Source: Strongylocentrotus purpuratus (taxonomy: Eukaryota; Echinodermata; Echinoidea; Camarodonta; Strongylocentrotidae). From it: DNA of 64,000 nucleotides. Position numbers and translations under genes: made by a program. Location of the stretch: the NCBI RefSeq assembly GCF_000002235.5, contig NW_022145609.1, positions 27,985,153 through 28,049,152 on the forward strand. Direction: 5' to 3'. Position 1 is the stretch's first letter; each line of letters begins with the position of its first letter. Shown here piece by piece: positions 11,625 to 20,866 of this stretch. The notes beneath the pieces were generated by a model. It had not been told where the DNA came from, did no database searches, and saw nothing but the letters and a program-made list of their open reading frames with translations.

Positions 11625-11640
11625 AAGTTTAGAAAATAAG

Positions 11641-12344
11641 GGCACTTATATACGTAAGGAAGAGAACCCATTCAGACGGGAAAATGAGATGGCAGCCTTT
11701 CTGCTTATTCACATTTATACAAATCATTTTGTTGCAGTTTGATGTTAGTTCTTCATGATAAGCCAATTGCTCTTCTTCCGGTGGCTTCGTGAGTCCCTTA
11801 AATTATTTAGTGAAAACAAAGTACTCGAATGAAACGGAGTGTTTTGCACACTAACATATATATATTAAAGCTACATACACTTAACTAAAGGAAAGAAACC
11901 TTTAGAAAATGGACTGGATATTATTGAAAATATTATTCTAAACAAGAATGTACTACATGATTGTATTACTTTACGTTTCAATTTCACGAGAGAAATAGAA
12001 CTCGAGAGGGGGAGCAGAGAAGAAGGGATGGAAATGAAAGAAGACTAATAGCATGAGAGGAAAGAAAAGAGCAAAGAAGACAAGAAAACGGTGTAAACAG
12101 GAAAAGGAGGAGCATGGGAGAGAGAGAGAAAGAGAGAGAGAGAGATAGCCTTGAGCTTTGGATCAGCTAATGAGTAATACATGAAACAGATTTTGAGCGG
12201 AGTAATTATCTTTCGCCGGAGAACTTGCGTAAGGAGCTATAATTTTATTTTTTATTTTTTTAAATCAAACATTATAGGGAATAGCAAAAAACGGTTGTCT
12301 TTTTTGCTCTTTTCTTTCCTCTCATGTTATTAGTCTTCTTTCAT
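11641..12344. other. TU centre, right part, with a small foldback
   Basis: No gene is visible. A 41-bp pair of near-perfect inverted repeats lies at 12033-12073 and 12306-12346, starting AATGAAAGAAGACTAATAGC. It forms a nested foldback against the inner edge of the right arm. A short GA repeat sits at 12119-12147. Confidence 0.6.
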
Positions 12345-12731
12345 TGAGGTAATTTCAGGTCTTACATATTGATGAGCTGTTTGAAATTAACTAGGAGGTA
12401 TGCGCGTATTGGGGAATGTGGCTTGCTGCTCTACTTTAAAAAAAAAAACTTCCCATGACATGTAATGAGTGTTTAGTGTACATTATGTGGAACGTACAGT
12501 GATAGATGGAAAGTTATTTCAGTATATTCGAAATGACTTTTAGGCAATTGCTTTTTCCTCCCACATTATCAACATTCATTCATTTCATTTCATTTACATA
12601 ATTTCATGAAATGCATTCAGAAAATGAAGAAAAAAAGAAAGAAACAAAAACAACCCGTGAAAAAAAAATATTGTCGGCGAAGCATTTGTCGTAGTACTAG
12701 TAGCATTTGTATTTAATGGGACACTTTTTGG

Positions 12732-13126
12732 GCGGAGCAAATGTCGTCGGAGCAAATGTCAACGGAGCAAGTGTCGCTTCATGCGGAGCAAATGTCGTCG
12801 GAGCAATTGTCGGCGGAGCAAATGTCAGCGGAGCAAGTGTCGCTTCAGGCGGAGCAAATGTCGGCGGAGCAATTGTCGCGTTTTGCGGAGCAATTGACGG
12901 CGGAGCAATTGTCGGCGGAGCAATTGTCGGAGGAGCAACTGTCGGCGGAGCATCTGTCGGCGGAGCAATTGTCGGCGGAGCAACTGTCGGCGGAGCAACT
13001 GTCGGCGGAGCACCTGTCGGCGGAGCATTTGACGTCGGAGCAAATGTCGCGGAGCAAATGTCGCGGAGCAATTGTCGCGTTTTGCGGAGTAAATGTCGGC
13101 GGAGCAATCGTCGGCGGAGCATGTGT
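12732..13126 (-). repeat. TU outer domain, right: 15-bp minisatellite
   Basis: The same 15-bp unit as the left arm, inverted (GGAGCAATTGTCGGC). There are about 26 units. The order of variants near the tip is the same as on the left (ACGATTG, ACATTTACTCC, then the CAAAACGCGAC variant). The arms therefore differ mainly by expansion or loss of internal units. Confidence 0.95.
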
Positions 13127-13135
13127 CATGGAACC

Positions 13136-13144
13136 ATAAACTCA
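13136..13144 (+). repeat. Target-site duplication, right of TU-like element
   Basis: ATAAACTCA, the partner of 8473-8481. Confidence 0.8.
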
Positions 13145-13214
13145 ATAAGGGCTTCTTTATCACCCCATGGAAACAAGTTTTAATGAGATGATCAGTGTTT
13201 GGGGGCATCAAGCA

Positions 13215-13667
13215 GCCTTTTCACACACAGCTAAAATTCATCGTATCTAGAGATGATTAGTATAAACGTGTTTAACTCAACAGTTTTAAACATGTTTATA
13301 GAAAATTTTCCCTGTGTGAACATCGTTTATACGATGTTGGGATAGATACAAAGTCGCGATTCATACACCCCTAAAAGCAGGCTGCAGATACGAAGTTCGT
13401 ATTGAGAGAACTTGACATTTTGTGTGTGAACGTTTTTTTTGTGTTTAAATGTGTTTAAACTGGATGGAGCGACCGCTCTGTTTGATATGACCTGACCTTC
13501 AATGCGCCCTGGCACTACTGCGCATTTTACGAGCAGTAGTTAATCACGAAACGATTAACGATCGCAACGAAATTTCTGTGTGTGAAAGGCTCGTGATTAG
13601 TTTAAACACGTTTCAAACACGTTTATACTAATCATGTTTATAGAATTTTAGCTGTGTGTGAAAAGGC
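13215..13667 (+). mobile_element. GCCTTTTCACAC foldback element, copy A
   Basis: The terminal inverted repeats are GCCTTTTCACACACAGCTAA at the left and its reverse complement at the right end. The interior carries AAACACGTTTAAAC-type palindromes, a CGTTTATACGATGTT dyad and GTGTGAA motifs. It is non-coding. Copy B (14161-14599) is the same element in the opposite orientation on the far side of a P4HTM exon. The target duplication is unclear. Confidence 0.8.
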
Positions 13668-13921
13668 TGTAGGTCTAGCATAAACATAAACTACTACTGC
13701 TATTGCTGCTGCTGATACTGAAGATGATGATGATGATAATTTTGTGTACCCAGGGAAGCATCATCAGCATTAATACTATTTTTCCTGAGTGCCCTGCAAT
13801 TATTAGTCGAGACCAAGACATTATTAAAGATTGAGTAATGAAAACTGTAAGACCAAGATTGGTTATATGACACAATCAACTATTAACAATTATCAAATGC
13901 TTCTTAATTTCTTACAATCAG

Positions 13922-14087
13922 ACTTCATCAGTCGATCGGAGTCGTCTGGTCTGAAGGTGCGTCAGTTGGCAGCATACATCAAGGACCTGGTCAGCAAGAA
14001 TCCCATCAAGAAGTCTAGGTACAGCGAACAGACCTGGATCTACCCGGATAGGACCAAGGATGACCTGGTCGCTGAGTTCCAAAGAAG
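13922..14087 (+). CDS. P4HTM: P4HTM-like exon (pre-catalytic linker)
   Basis: The acceptor is TTTCTTACAATCAG and the donor GTAGGG. The exon enters with two bases completing a codon and leaves with two bases of an Arg codon. It encodes FISRSESSGLKVRQLAAYIK, then the NPIKKSRYSEQTWIYPDRT region. This corresponds to the stretch between the EF-hand part and the catalytic double-stranded beta-helix. It is bracketed by the two opposed foldback copies A and B. Confidence 0.88.
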
Positions 14088-16720
14088 GTAGGGGAATATT
14101 GCCATAGTCAGAGTATTTCTGTTGAGAGCCAGAAAGGCATCACTTTGAAGTGATACTATAGCCTTTTCACACACAGCTAAAATTCTATAAACATGATTAG
14201 TTTAAAGGGCTTTAAACTAATCAGCTGTACATACGACATCATTCACACACAGAAATTTTCGGTGCGGTCGTTAATCGTTTCGTGATTAACTACTGCTCTT
14301 AAAATGCGCAGTAGTGCCATTGCGCATCGAAGGTCATGTCATATCTAACAAAGCGCACGCTCCTTCCAGTTTAAACACGTTTAAACACGTTTAAACACGA
14401 ATAACCATTCACACACAAAATGTCAAGCTCTCTAGATACAAACTTCGTATCTGCAGCCTGCTTTGAGGGGCGTATGAATCGCAACTTTGTATCTATCCGA
14501 ACATCGTATAAACGATGTTCACACAGGGAAAATTTTCTTTAAACATGTTTAAACTAATCGTCTCTAGATACGATGAATTTTAGCTATGTGCGAAAAGGCT
14601 GCTAGTTATATGCAGTTGGTCTTTATGTACAGGATCCTGCATGAAGTACAGTGAAACCTGTATATAAAGACCACTCGGAGGCAAGCAAAGTGGCCTTTAT
14701 AGGCAGGTGGTCTTTATGTTACAGGTTCCATTTATAGTACATATTTAAATGAGAAACCATATTAAAGTGAAACAAACAACGTGGTCTCTATAGACAGATG
14801 CTCTTTCTATACAGGTGGTCGCTAAAGCAGGTTTGAGTCAATAGGGTGAAGCCCCATACCTTTGAAGCTCCAGGAAAGCAATTCAAATAAAATCTAGTGG
14901 GTGTACTGTGCATTCAGACCTGCAGGAAAAAACAGAGCCAATATATGTATGTATGGCTCCGAAGAGAGCTATTCAGCCATCTTTTTCAATCTTGACTTTG
15001 TATATTGTTTATATTCATGTGAATATATTTGAATTTCATATGGAAAATGAGACCAAACCAAGGAGGAATTCATGTCGACAAGCCGTACCATTTCCCAGTG
15101 CAATGCCATTGATACTATTCTTTAATTTGAGAATAAATCCATATAATCTAAGAGCTAATAGCTAGAAGGTCATAAACTCTTATCAATTGCATTGTAATGC
15201 AGAGTTAATGTCCTTTTAGCCCTCAGCAGGCTAGACAGGAGTATGATTGAGTGGATTTATACCTGAGTGACTCATCAATTTTGTCGCAGACTGGTTTGTC
15301 TGCTTAGCTTTTTGTCATGGGAGTATTTTAGTTTTGGAAAGCGGGGAGGTTCGGATGGCAGACAGTTATTCTCACTATTTCCCTCTCTCTCTCTCCCTCC
15401 CTCCATTTCTCTTCTCTATCTCTCTCTCTCTCTTTTCATGCTCTCTTTCTCCCTTTATTTCTTGCTCTCTTTTCTTCTTGCTGTCTCTCTGTCTCTTTCT
15501 CTTTCTTCTTCTTCTTCTCTCTCTCTTTTTCTCTTTCTCCCTATCTTTTTCTCTTTTTCTATCTCTTGCTCTCTCGTTCAGGGGTTGCAGGGAAGAATAC
15601 GAAGATTTTCTAACACATACACCCGTATGAGAATTAAGAATAGCATAGGTCTACCACTAAAGAGAAAAGGAATAGGGTAAAACTGTTTTCTCAAGTTCCC
15701 AAACTGAGAGAAAATGCATAATGCAAGTCATAATCAGATTTTTACATGCAATTTTACATTCAACTGTCAAGTCTGTATGTTGAGGCGACCTACAGGAAAC
15801 AGCGAAAGTGGTCACTGCATCAGGTGGCCTTTCTAGACAGGTTCCAGCACAATTTTTTTTTTTGGTGGGGGGGGGGGGGGGGGGGGGTGATGAAATGCAT
15901 GGCCACTACCATGTGAGTCAAAAAAAAGTTTACATCTAGAAAATTGCTTATTATTTAAAAAATCATCTATGAACAGTAAATTGTTATACATTTTATCCCA
16001 AATCATTTGGTATCATTTTTGTGTGGTATGTGTTCACGCTTGGATGAACAGGAGGCATTGTTTGCAATAGTGCAAAAATCGACTTGCGCCAAAGTGATGC
16101 CTAGAGATTAACGGAGTGAGAGAATGAATTGAATGTATTAAATGAAATGCATTGCATATGCTTTTTGCAGAAGCAAAGTCACACACGCACACACACACAC
16201 GCGCACAATTGTTCGTTGACGTTTCAAATTCGATATTTGATATGTGTGGCATGATCAATATTGTTAGGGATGTTATTTTTGATCTGCAAAGACTGAATTA
16301 ATACCCTAATCCCAATTGTTTTATTCTAACATCACATAATCAACTTTGGCGCAAGTCAATTTTTGCACTCTCGCAAACGATGCCTCCTGTTCATCCAAGC
16401 GTGAACACATACCACACAAAATGATACTAAATGATTCGGGATGAAACACACTTTCATAATATGTATAATAACTTACTGTTCATAGATGATTTTAAAAATA
16501 ATTAGCAATTTTCTAGGTGTAAATTTTTTTTGACTCACACTGTATACACAGGTGTCCTTTCTGCTATTACAGACATTTTTGTAACAAACAGAAGAATGTT
16601 TCAATGTTGAATCAAAATTTACAATGCACTACAGTATGTCCATATCTACAGTAGATAAGATTATTCTTATTCTACTACCGAAATGTTTCCAATTACAGGG
16701 CCTAATACTTCTTCATGTTG

Positions 16721-16773
<53 letters not shown>

Positions 16774-19200
16774 GCTACTACTACTACTACTCCTACTACT
16801 ACTACTACTAGCACTCAGTGCTTCAAATCGTCAAAATAAAATTTGTTGAAATAGAACCCCAAATTTTCTGGAATTTGATGAAATAATAATCGTAATCATA
16901 TTCATAAGCATAATCGTCATCAGATAAACAATAAACTTCAATTTAGATTTTACCCTCTTTGGCCTGAATTCACAAAGGAGGTTTGTCGACAATCCTAGAT
17001 TTATGTGCGTCATATGACGCCTTTCGACATGTTTCAAACCAATCTTTTAAATGCGTCGAACAAACCTCCTTTGTGAATTTGGGCCTCTATCTCTATTTAT
17101 TTTACCACTACTTGTATTTCTTCTGTTTTTTCATGATGATCTATAACAGTTTTTGTCACATATTTGCTGTTTCTAGGTTACTGAAATTGACCAGGCTTCC
17201 TGAGCAGCTCATCAACAAGTACAGCTTCTTTCAGGTGGTCAAGTATGGCCCCCACGGTCACTATAATGCCCACTTGGACTCGGCCGGAGACACCAAAGGA
17301 CTGCCGTGTTGTCATCTGGTCACTACCAAGAAATGCCGAATTTGTAGGTAAGTGAAACCAAGTGTAACCCCCACCTTCAACCTCAGTCTTTCAAAGGCCA
17401 ATTGATAAGGATAATAATGATAGTACAGTATTCCATTGTTGTATAAAGCACATATCACGGTATGATATAATGTGCCTATGGGCTTCCAAGGAGCTTTTAG
17501 GAAATAGCCCCTCAGCCGTTATCAGTGCACAGCGCATTTCAAAGGATTTCAAATAAATTGACATCCTTCAGCTTTACCATGTGAACTTCAGTCTACAGTT
17601 AGCTTTCACTTTTTATTTATTAACAATCAAACATGTAAAATGTTTTGTTGTTGTTGGTTTTACACCCAGTACCTCAATACAAAGATTTCTTTGTTAATTC
17701 TTGATGTTAAAATGATTCTCTTATTCAAATTGTATGTACATGTTTATTATTCAAATGGGCACAATAGTGTATGAGCTTATTTACTTAATATGTGCATACG
17801 CACCAAAAGAGTTTACATTTCTATCTACCGAGTAGTTCTTGACCATTTTCAAATGTGGTATACCGGTACATGAATTTTCATTAATGAAATGGCCAAGAAT
17901 ATTAAATGAGGGACTCTCTATGTATTCTCCTTTTTACTTTGCAGGTACATGACTATAATGGTTTACCTGAATGATGTCGAAGAAGGAGGGGAAACAGCAT
18001 TTGTAGTGGCTAACAATGACACCTTTAGCGATCAGGTAAGTTGACGATTCTGGAAGCATCGCCAAAGAGCGTTTAAAAAAATTTATCATTCATATATTGC
18101 TGTCCAATCTTTAATGAATTATTTTTATTTGTAGTAGCTTTGTAACAGCTGTAGCATCAACCTAAACAGCCGTTAACTCTCTATGTAGTGCCAAAGTGAT
18201 AATGTCATACGGTATTTGCTCAACGTTTATGTTACTGGTTCCAAACATCAGAGCCTGCATGCACATGAGGTTCACCGGGAAATCATTCAAGCAACAGGCT
18301 GGAGCAGGGCAAATTCAGCGTTTGTTGCTGGTGTGATTACCACGCGGCTGTCTAGAGCACGTAATTGTTTGGAACCAGCAACCTTGACAACTTGCCAAGC
18401 ATGACGTCACACTTCCGTACTCCGTAGCCATCTTCTACCAATAAATCTGGACCTGTCGTCAAAAGTTTTTTAGCAGACTTTCACTGCTTGATTTTTTAGA
18501 AACTTCATAGCAGCATTAGAATTAACCTAAGAAGTTGTGGATATTTAATACATTTGCTTCCATTAATTATCTCGACCATTGCAAAGTTGCAGTTGAAGCA
18601 ATCTTTCATTTATTGTCGTCTAATCTTATTTAAATTTTGTGAATTTGTAGATGCTTTGCAGCAGTGGTAGCATCGACCTAAACAGCCATGTTCATATATA
18701 TTACAATGTACTTTTTTTGACAATCAACATTTTAATAACCAATTGCCAAAATGCTTTGGGGTAATCATTTATTTGTTGCTGCCAATTTGTTTTCTTCTAA
18801 CTTTCCTTACCTTGTAGAAGCTTTGCAACAGCGGCAACATCAACCTAACAACCACTGCAGAGAGTCTAAGCTTTTTTCGACCGTCAACTTTAAACTCATT
18901 GCCAAAATGCTTTTGGGTAATCTTTTATTTGTTGCTGCCATTTTTGTTACCTTGCAGACGCTTCGCAACAGCGGCAACATCAACCTGAACAACCACTGCA
19001 GGGAGTCGAAGCTTCACGTTAGACCGCAGAAAGGCAAGGCGGTCATCTGGTACAACCACTTCATCGACGAGGAGACGGGATGGTTCGGAGACGTGGATAA
19101 CTTTACCTGGCACGGGGGTTGTCCAGTTATCAAGGGAGAGAAATGGATAATGAATAGATGGATCTGCGCAAGCAATGACCGGGAGGTGGATCTCGCGTAG
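13922..19200 (+). CDS. P4HTM: Transmembrane prolyl 4-hydroxylase-like, 3' four exons (5'-partial)
   Basis: Spliced coding parts are 13922-14087, 17177-17347, 17945-18035 and 18958-19200. Family knowledge: P4HTM is an ER-membrane 2-oxoglutarate/Fe(II) dioxygenase linked to HIF hydroxylation. What is seen: QTWIYPDRTKDDLV aligns with the vertebrate HTWLYQGEGAHHIM region. GHYNAHLDSAG supplies the HxD iron ligands, YLNDVEEGGETAF is the conserved core strand, and WHGGCPVIKGEKW supplies the distal His and the Lys that binds 2-oxoglutarate. All introns are GT-AG with matching phases, and the R|LLKLTRL and CR|YMTI junctions sit where vertebrate genes are, to my knowledge, interrupted. The C-terminus ends about 10 residues after the catalytic domain, shorter than in vertebrates. 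The N-terminal membrane anchor and EF-hand exons were not found; they may lie left of the window. Confident of family, less so of orthology. Confidence 0.9.
14161..14599 (-). mobile_element. GCCTTTTCACAC foldback element, copy B
   Basis: Same family as 13215-13667 but inverted. Its right end, read on the reverse strand, starts GCCTTTTCGCACATAGCTAA. The region with AACTACTGCTC...GCGCAGTAGTG matches the equivalent part of copy A. It lies 73 bp after the P4HTM exon donor. Confidence 0.8.
14645..14830. repeat. Short-unit 'GGTCTTTATA' dispersed repeat
   Basis: Direct and inverted units such as CCTGTATATAAAGACCAC and AGGTGGTCTTTATG follow each other. Related pieces occur near 15780-15845 and 45940-46030 (CTGTATATAAAGGCCACCTG). 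It lies in the P4HTM intron 14088-17176 and is non-coding. Confidence 0.6.
15155..15231 (+). repeat. Small dispersed hairpin (GTTAACTC/GAGTTAATG family)
   Basis: A decayed member: the right half AGAGTTAATGTCCTTTTAGC plus CCTCAGCAGG is clear, and the left half (AGAAGGTCATAAACTCT) is its weak inverse. See the better copies at 29776-29843 and 40808-40880. Confidence 0.5.
15376..15580. repeat. CT-rich simple repeat
   Basis: An imperfect (TC)n/(TTC)n tract within the P4HTM intron. Confidence 0.95.
15862..15889. repeat. T run followed by long G run
   Basis: A T run followed by GGTGGGG and a continuous G run of about 20 bases. Such G/C homopolymers recur through the window (for example at 24361, 26484, 35938 and 60950). 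Confidence 0.9.
15909..16542 (+). mobile_element. Mariner-type element with ~200-bp inverted arms
   Basis: Left end CCATGTGAGTCAAAAAAAAG and right end, reversed, CAGTGTGAGTCAAAAAAAAT, each next to TA. The arms (about 15909-16110 and 16335-16542) match over AAAATTGCT, TCATCTATGAACAGTAA, CATCCAAGCGTGAACAC and GCACTTGCGCCAAAG-like parts. The middle is non-coding and includes a CA-rich run. An inverted, one-armed copy lies at 432-889. Tc1/mariner assignment rests only on the tips and the TA target. Confidence 0.75.
16724..16812. repeat. (CTA)n microsatellite
   Basis: A nearly pure trinucleotide run in the P4HTM intron. The same motif recurs at 24705-24775 and 32336-32386. Confidence 0.97.
16961..17085. 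mobile_element. Short MITE with ~30-bp inverted ends
   Basis: Left GGCCTGAATTCACAAAGGAG and right, reversed, GGCCCAAATTCACAAAGGAG. Both continue GTTTGT[T]CGAC. The interior is about 65 bp and itself has a GCGTCATATGACGC palindrome. It ends about 90 bp before a P4HTM exon. Confidence 0.75.
17177..17347 (+). CDS. P4HTM: P4HTM-like exon with the HxD iron ligands
   Basis: The acceptor is TGTTTCTAG and the donor GTAAGT. The exon encodes LLKLTRLPEQLINKYSFFQV, then VKYGPHGHYNAHLDSAGDTK, then a short Cys-rich loop (PCCHLVTTKKCRIC). His and Asp of GHYNAHLD are the first two iron ligands. The loop before the next core strand is shorter than in vertebrates. Confidence 0.93.
17945..18035 (+). CDS. P4HTM: P4HTM-like exon, core strand YMTIMVYLNDVEEGGETAF
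   Basis: The acceptor is TTTACTTTGCAG and the donor GTAAGT. It is 91 nt: one base completing Arg, then exactly 30 codons ending SDQ, leaving phase 0. The GGETAF turn is typical of prolyl 4-hydroxylase catalytic domains. Confidence 0.93.
18135..18175 (+). pseudogene. Decayed copy (alpha) of the last P4HTM exon start
   Basis: It is preceded by an acceptor-like TTTATTTGTAG. TAGCTTTGTAACAGCTGTAG continues to CATCAACCTAAACAG. This resembles ACGCTTCGCAACAGCGGCAA plus CATCAACCTGAACAAC at the true exon (18958), but is interrupted by in-frame stops. It is the oldest of three partial copies. Confidence 0.7.
18231..18382. mobile_element. Small inverted-repeat element GTTACTGGTTCCAAACA
   Basis: The ends GTTACTGGTTCCAAACA and its reverse complement (TGTTTGGAACCAGCAAC at the right) enclose about 118 bp. 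It separates partial exon copies alpha and beta and accounts for part of their larger spacing. Confidence 0.6.
18651..18690 (+). pseudogene. Decayed copy (beta) of the last P4HTM exon start
   Basis: After GTGAATTTGTAG come ATGCTTTGCAGCAGTGGTAG and CATCGACCTAAACAGCCATG. It is homologous to the first ~40 bases of the last exon, with an in-frame stop. The upstream 45 bases also match the intron before copy alpha. Confidence 0.75.
18818..18877 (+). pseudogene. Recent partial copy (gamma) of the last P4HTM exon start
   Basis: After TTACCTTGTAG come AAGCTTTGCAACAGCGGCAA and CATCAACCTAACAACCACTG, continuing to GAGTCTAAGCTT. It is nearly identical to 18958-19014 except for one missing base that shifts the frame. 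The flanking intron (GCCAAAATGCTTTTGGGTAA and following) is duplicated too, giving a 140-bp period with the true exon. It retains a plausible acceptor. Confidence 0.85.
18958..19200 (+). CDS. P4HTM: P4HTM-like terminal exon with stop codon
   Basis: The acceptor is TTTTGTTACCTTGCAG; phase 0. It encodes TLRNSGNINLNNHCRESKLH, VRPQKGKAVIWYNHFIDEET, GWFGDVDNFTWHGGCPVIKG and EKWIMNRWICASNDREVDLA, then TAG. His in WHGG and Lys in IKGEKW complete the active site. The WYNH core replaces WYNY of vertebrates. The codon composition is GC-richer than the surrounding intron, as expected for real coding sequence. Confidence 0.95.
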   Translation, partial: TLRNSGNINLNNHCRESKLHVRPQKGKAVIWYNHFIDEETGWFGDVDNFTWHGGCPVIKGEKWIMNRWICASNDREVDLA

Positions 19201-19233
19201 TCTGCGGGGAGAGACTGATTTTTCACACCTTAA

Positions 19234-19355
19234 AGCCCCTCTGCACTAGTTTAATTAACATTAAAAAAAGGGCATCATGGGGGATCAATGGTCACCGATT
19301 AGGCATTGTTTCCTATATAGAGGGTGCAAGTAGCTACAAGTTGTGCAGTGGGGCT
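19234..19355. mobile_element. TTAA-target MITE, intact (AGCCCC family), in the P4HTM 3' UTR
   Basis: It is flanked by TTAA at 19230-19233 and 19356-19359. The inverted ends are AGCCCCTCTGCAC and, reversed, AGCCCCACTGCAC. It is 122 bp and non-coding. It begins 30 bp after the P4HTM stop codon, so it is very probably transcribed as part of the 3' UTR. Confidence 0.8.
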
Positions 19356-19814
19356 TTAAAGAGCTTAAATTATTTTTAAAAAATAGTATGAAAGAAAGCT
19401 TGGAGAAGATAAGACAGTCAGGCAAAAATTGACAGATGTTGAAACTAAAGTGATGTCACCAGGATGTGGAGGTCAGGGTTTAGCAAGATAAATATTTCCC
19501 ATGAAGGAAGGACAACTATGAATGAATAGTTTGATTTGTACTTTGAGTATAAATTCAAAATCAAGGAAAGGCTGTTTCGGCAGCCACAGGGGCAATTTTA
19601 GAATTATGGGTTTGTTTGAGTATTATGAATGGCAACATAAAAATATTAGAGAAACGAACAATAGAAAGTATGGAGAAAAACAGTAAAAAGTAAAGAGTTT
19701 TAAAGAAAAGATCTAAGAGAGAGAGATTGGCAAATTGGGGAGATGTTCCACTATGGAGGGAAAGAAGTGAATAAGAAATAATGAATACTGGGTTGATGGA
19801 GCTGCTTTGATCTT

Positions 19815-20045
19815 GCCCTAGTCAAAATAAAAAAGTCTAAAACTAATAGAAAAAGAGTGAGAAAAAAAAAACAAAGAGAGTATTTTTGGGGACTATTTTC
19901 AACTCTGAATATATTTTCCAAATCCTTGTCCCATATGTTTTTTTTTTGTCTATTTTCCTTTTTCTTTCCATAAAAAGGGGGGAAATACCATAGAAATAAA
20001 GAGAAAATAGCCAGAATATATGTTTTTTGCTCGTGAAAAATGAGG
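19815..20045 (+). mobile_element. 'CCCTRGTCAAAAT' MITE family, copy 1
   Basis: It starts CCCTAGTCAAAATAAAAAAG. It carries the family core TCAACTCTGAATATATTTTC, AAATCCTTGTCCCATATG, TGTCTATTTTCC and AAATACCATAGAAATA, and fades after CTCGTGAAAAATG. Related copies lie at 20867, 25927 and, inverted, at 59185. Confidence 0.6.
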
Positions 20046-20230
20046 AGAGTGGATCTACATGTAGTGTAGTTTTCAGGAAAAAGTTCATTTTGACACCTGT
20101 GGCTGTCACAACCATTCCAGGCAAAATATAGTTGAAAAAGGTTGGTGAAATTTAAAGAAAATTTAACAAAAATTCCAAAAATTAGACTAATATATATCCT
20201 TTATGGTATATATGATTTTTATACTGTAAA

Positions 20231-20727
20231 GTAAATCTCCGTGTATAAGGCGCACTTTTTTGCCGCCGAAAAAATTTGAAAGTCGGGTGTGCGTCTTATA
20301 CACAGGTACAGAATTTTTTTTTTTTTTTTTTTTAGTTTCGATTTATGGCGCTATGCCTGGCAATGTCTCCTAGCTCAGTAATCAGTGTGTTGACTCACCA
20401 CTCGGAAACTACAACAACACTCAAATTTGTCCGCATCTTGGTTTGAAAGTAATCTTTCTAATAGATCATGCATGACTATTGATGTTTGGCATAGAACACA
20501 CTGCTTCTGCTAGGTGATGTGAGGAGGCTGGTGTGGGACACTTGGTATCATGAAGCCTTAGACTGTTGTTACTATTAATTGTGACAAGTTCACAACTTCA
20601 ACTGCACCTCGATGTAAAATGAAGGTCCTTCCCCGCGTGGGTTTTCGGCAACAAAACAACAACAACAACCCAAAAAAAATAGGGGTGCGCCTTATACACA
20701 GGTGCACCTTATACACGGAGATTTACG
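20231..20727. mobile_element. GTAAATCTCCGTGTATAAGG inverted-repeat element
   Basis: The left end GTAAATCTCCGTGTATAAGG is followed by CGCAC. The right end is its inverse, and the inner motif (GTGCGCCTTATACACAGGTG) is repeated once more just inside. Ends built on GTGCGCCTTATACAC repeats are seen in pogo/Tigger-like DNA elements, but no transposase remains and the target duplication is not clear. The interior contains a T run and a CAACAACAA run. Confidence 0.65.
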
Positions 20728-20866
20728 ATATGTTTTATCAAGGCATATTGGCAGTACACAGAATATCCTGTGATCAAGGCGATACAAATTCATTAGGAAT
20801 AGATTTATCTGGATCAGCAATTATCAGTGTATGTGTAGATCTAGCATAGATAGAATAGCATAGGAC

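Larger units (their letters stand above)
8482..13135. mobile_element. TU-like foldback transposon (4.65 kb)
   Basis: Two long inverted arms (8482-9642 and 12345-13135) enclose a 2.7-kb centre. The tips are GGTAACCCAACACATGCTCC on the left and GGTTCCATGACACATGCTCC on the right, read inward. The outer part of each arm is a 15-bp minisatellite. The inner part is single-copy and highly conserved between the arms, including the CATTACATGTCGTGGGAAG and CCCCAATACGCGCATACC stretches. A 9-bp direct repeat flanks the whole. This fits the published plan of sea urchin TU elements, which belong with foldback transposons such as Drosophila FB. There is no transposase gene, so it would need enzyme supplied elsewhere. 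Arm inner domains are nearly identical, which suggests recent insertion or gene conversion between the arms. Confidence 0.85.

Noticed and set aside
12697-13211. Mirror-image open frames of the same repeats
   Set aside because: These are the inverted TU arm; the same artefact.
18216-18404. 62-codon open frame in the P4HTM intron
   Set aside because: It lies mostly in a small inverted-repeat element between two decayed exon copies and has no homology to the enzyme.
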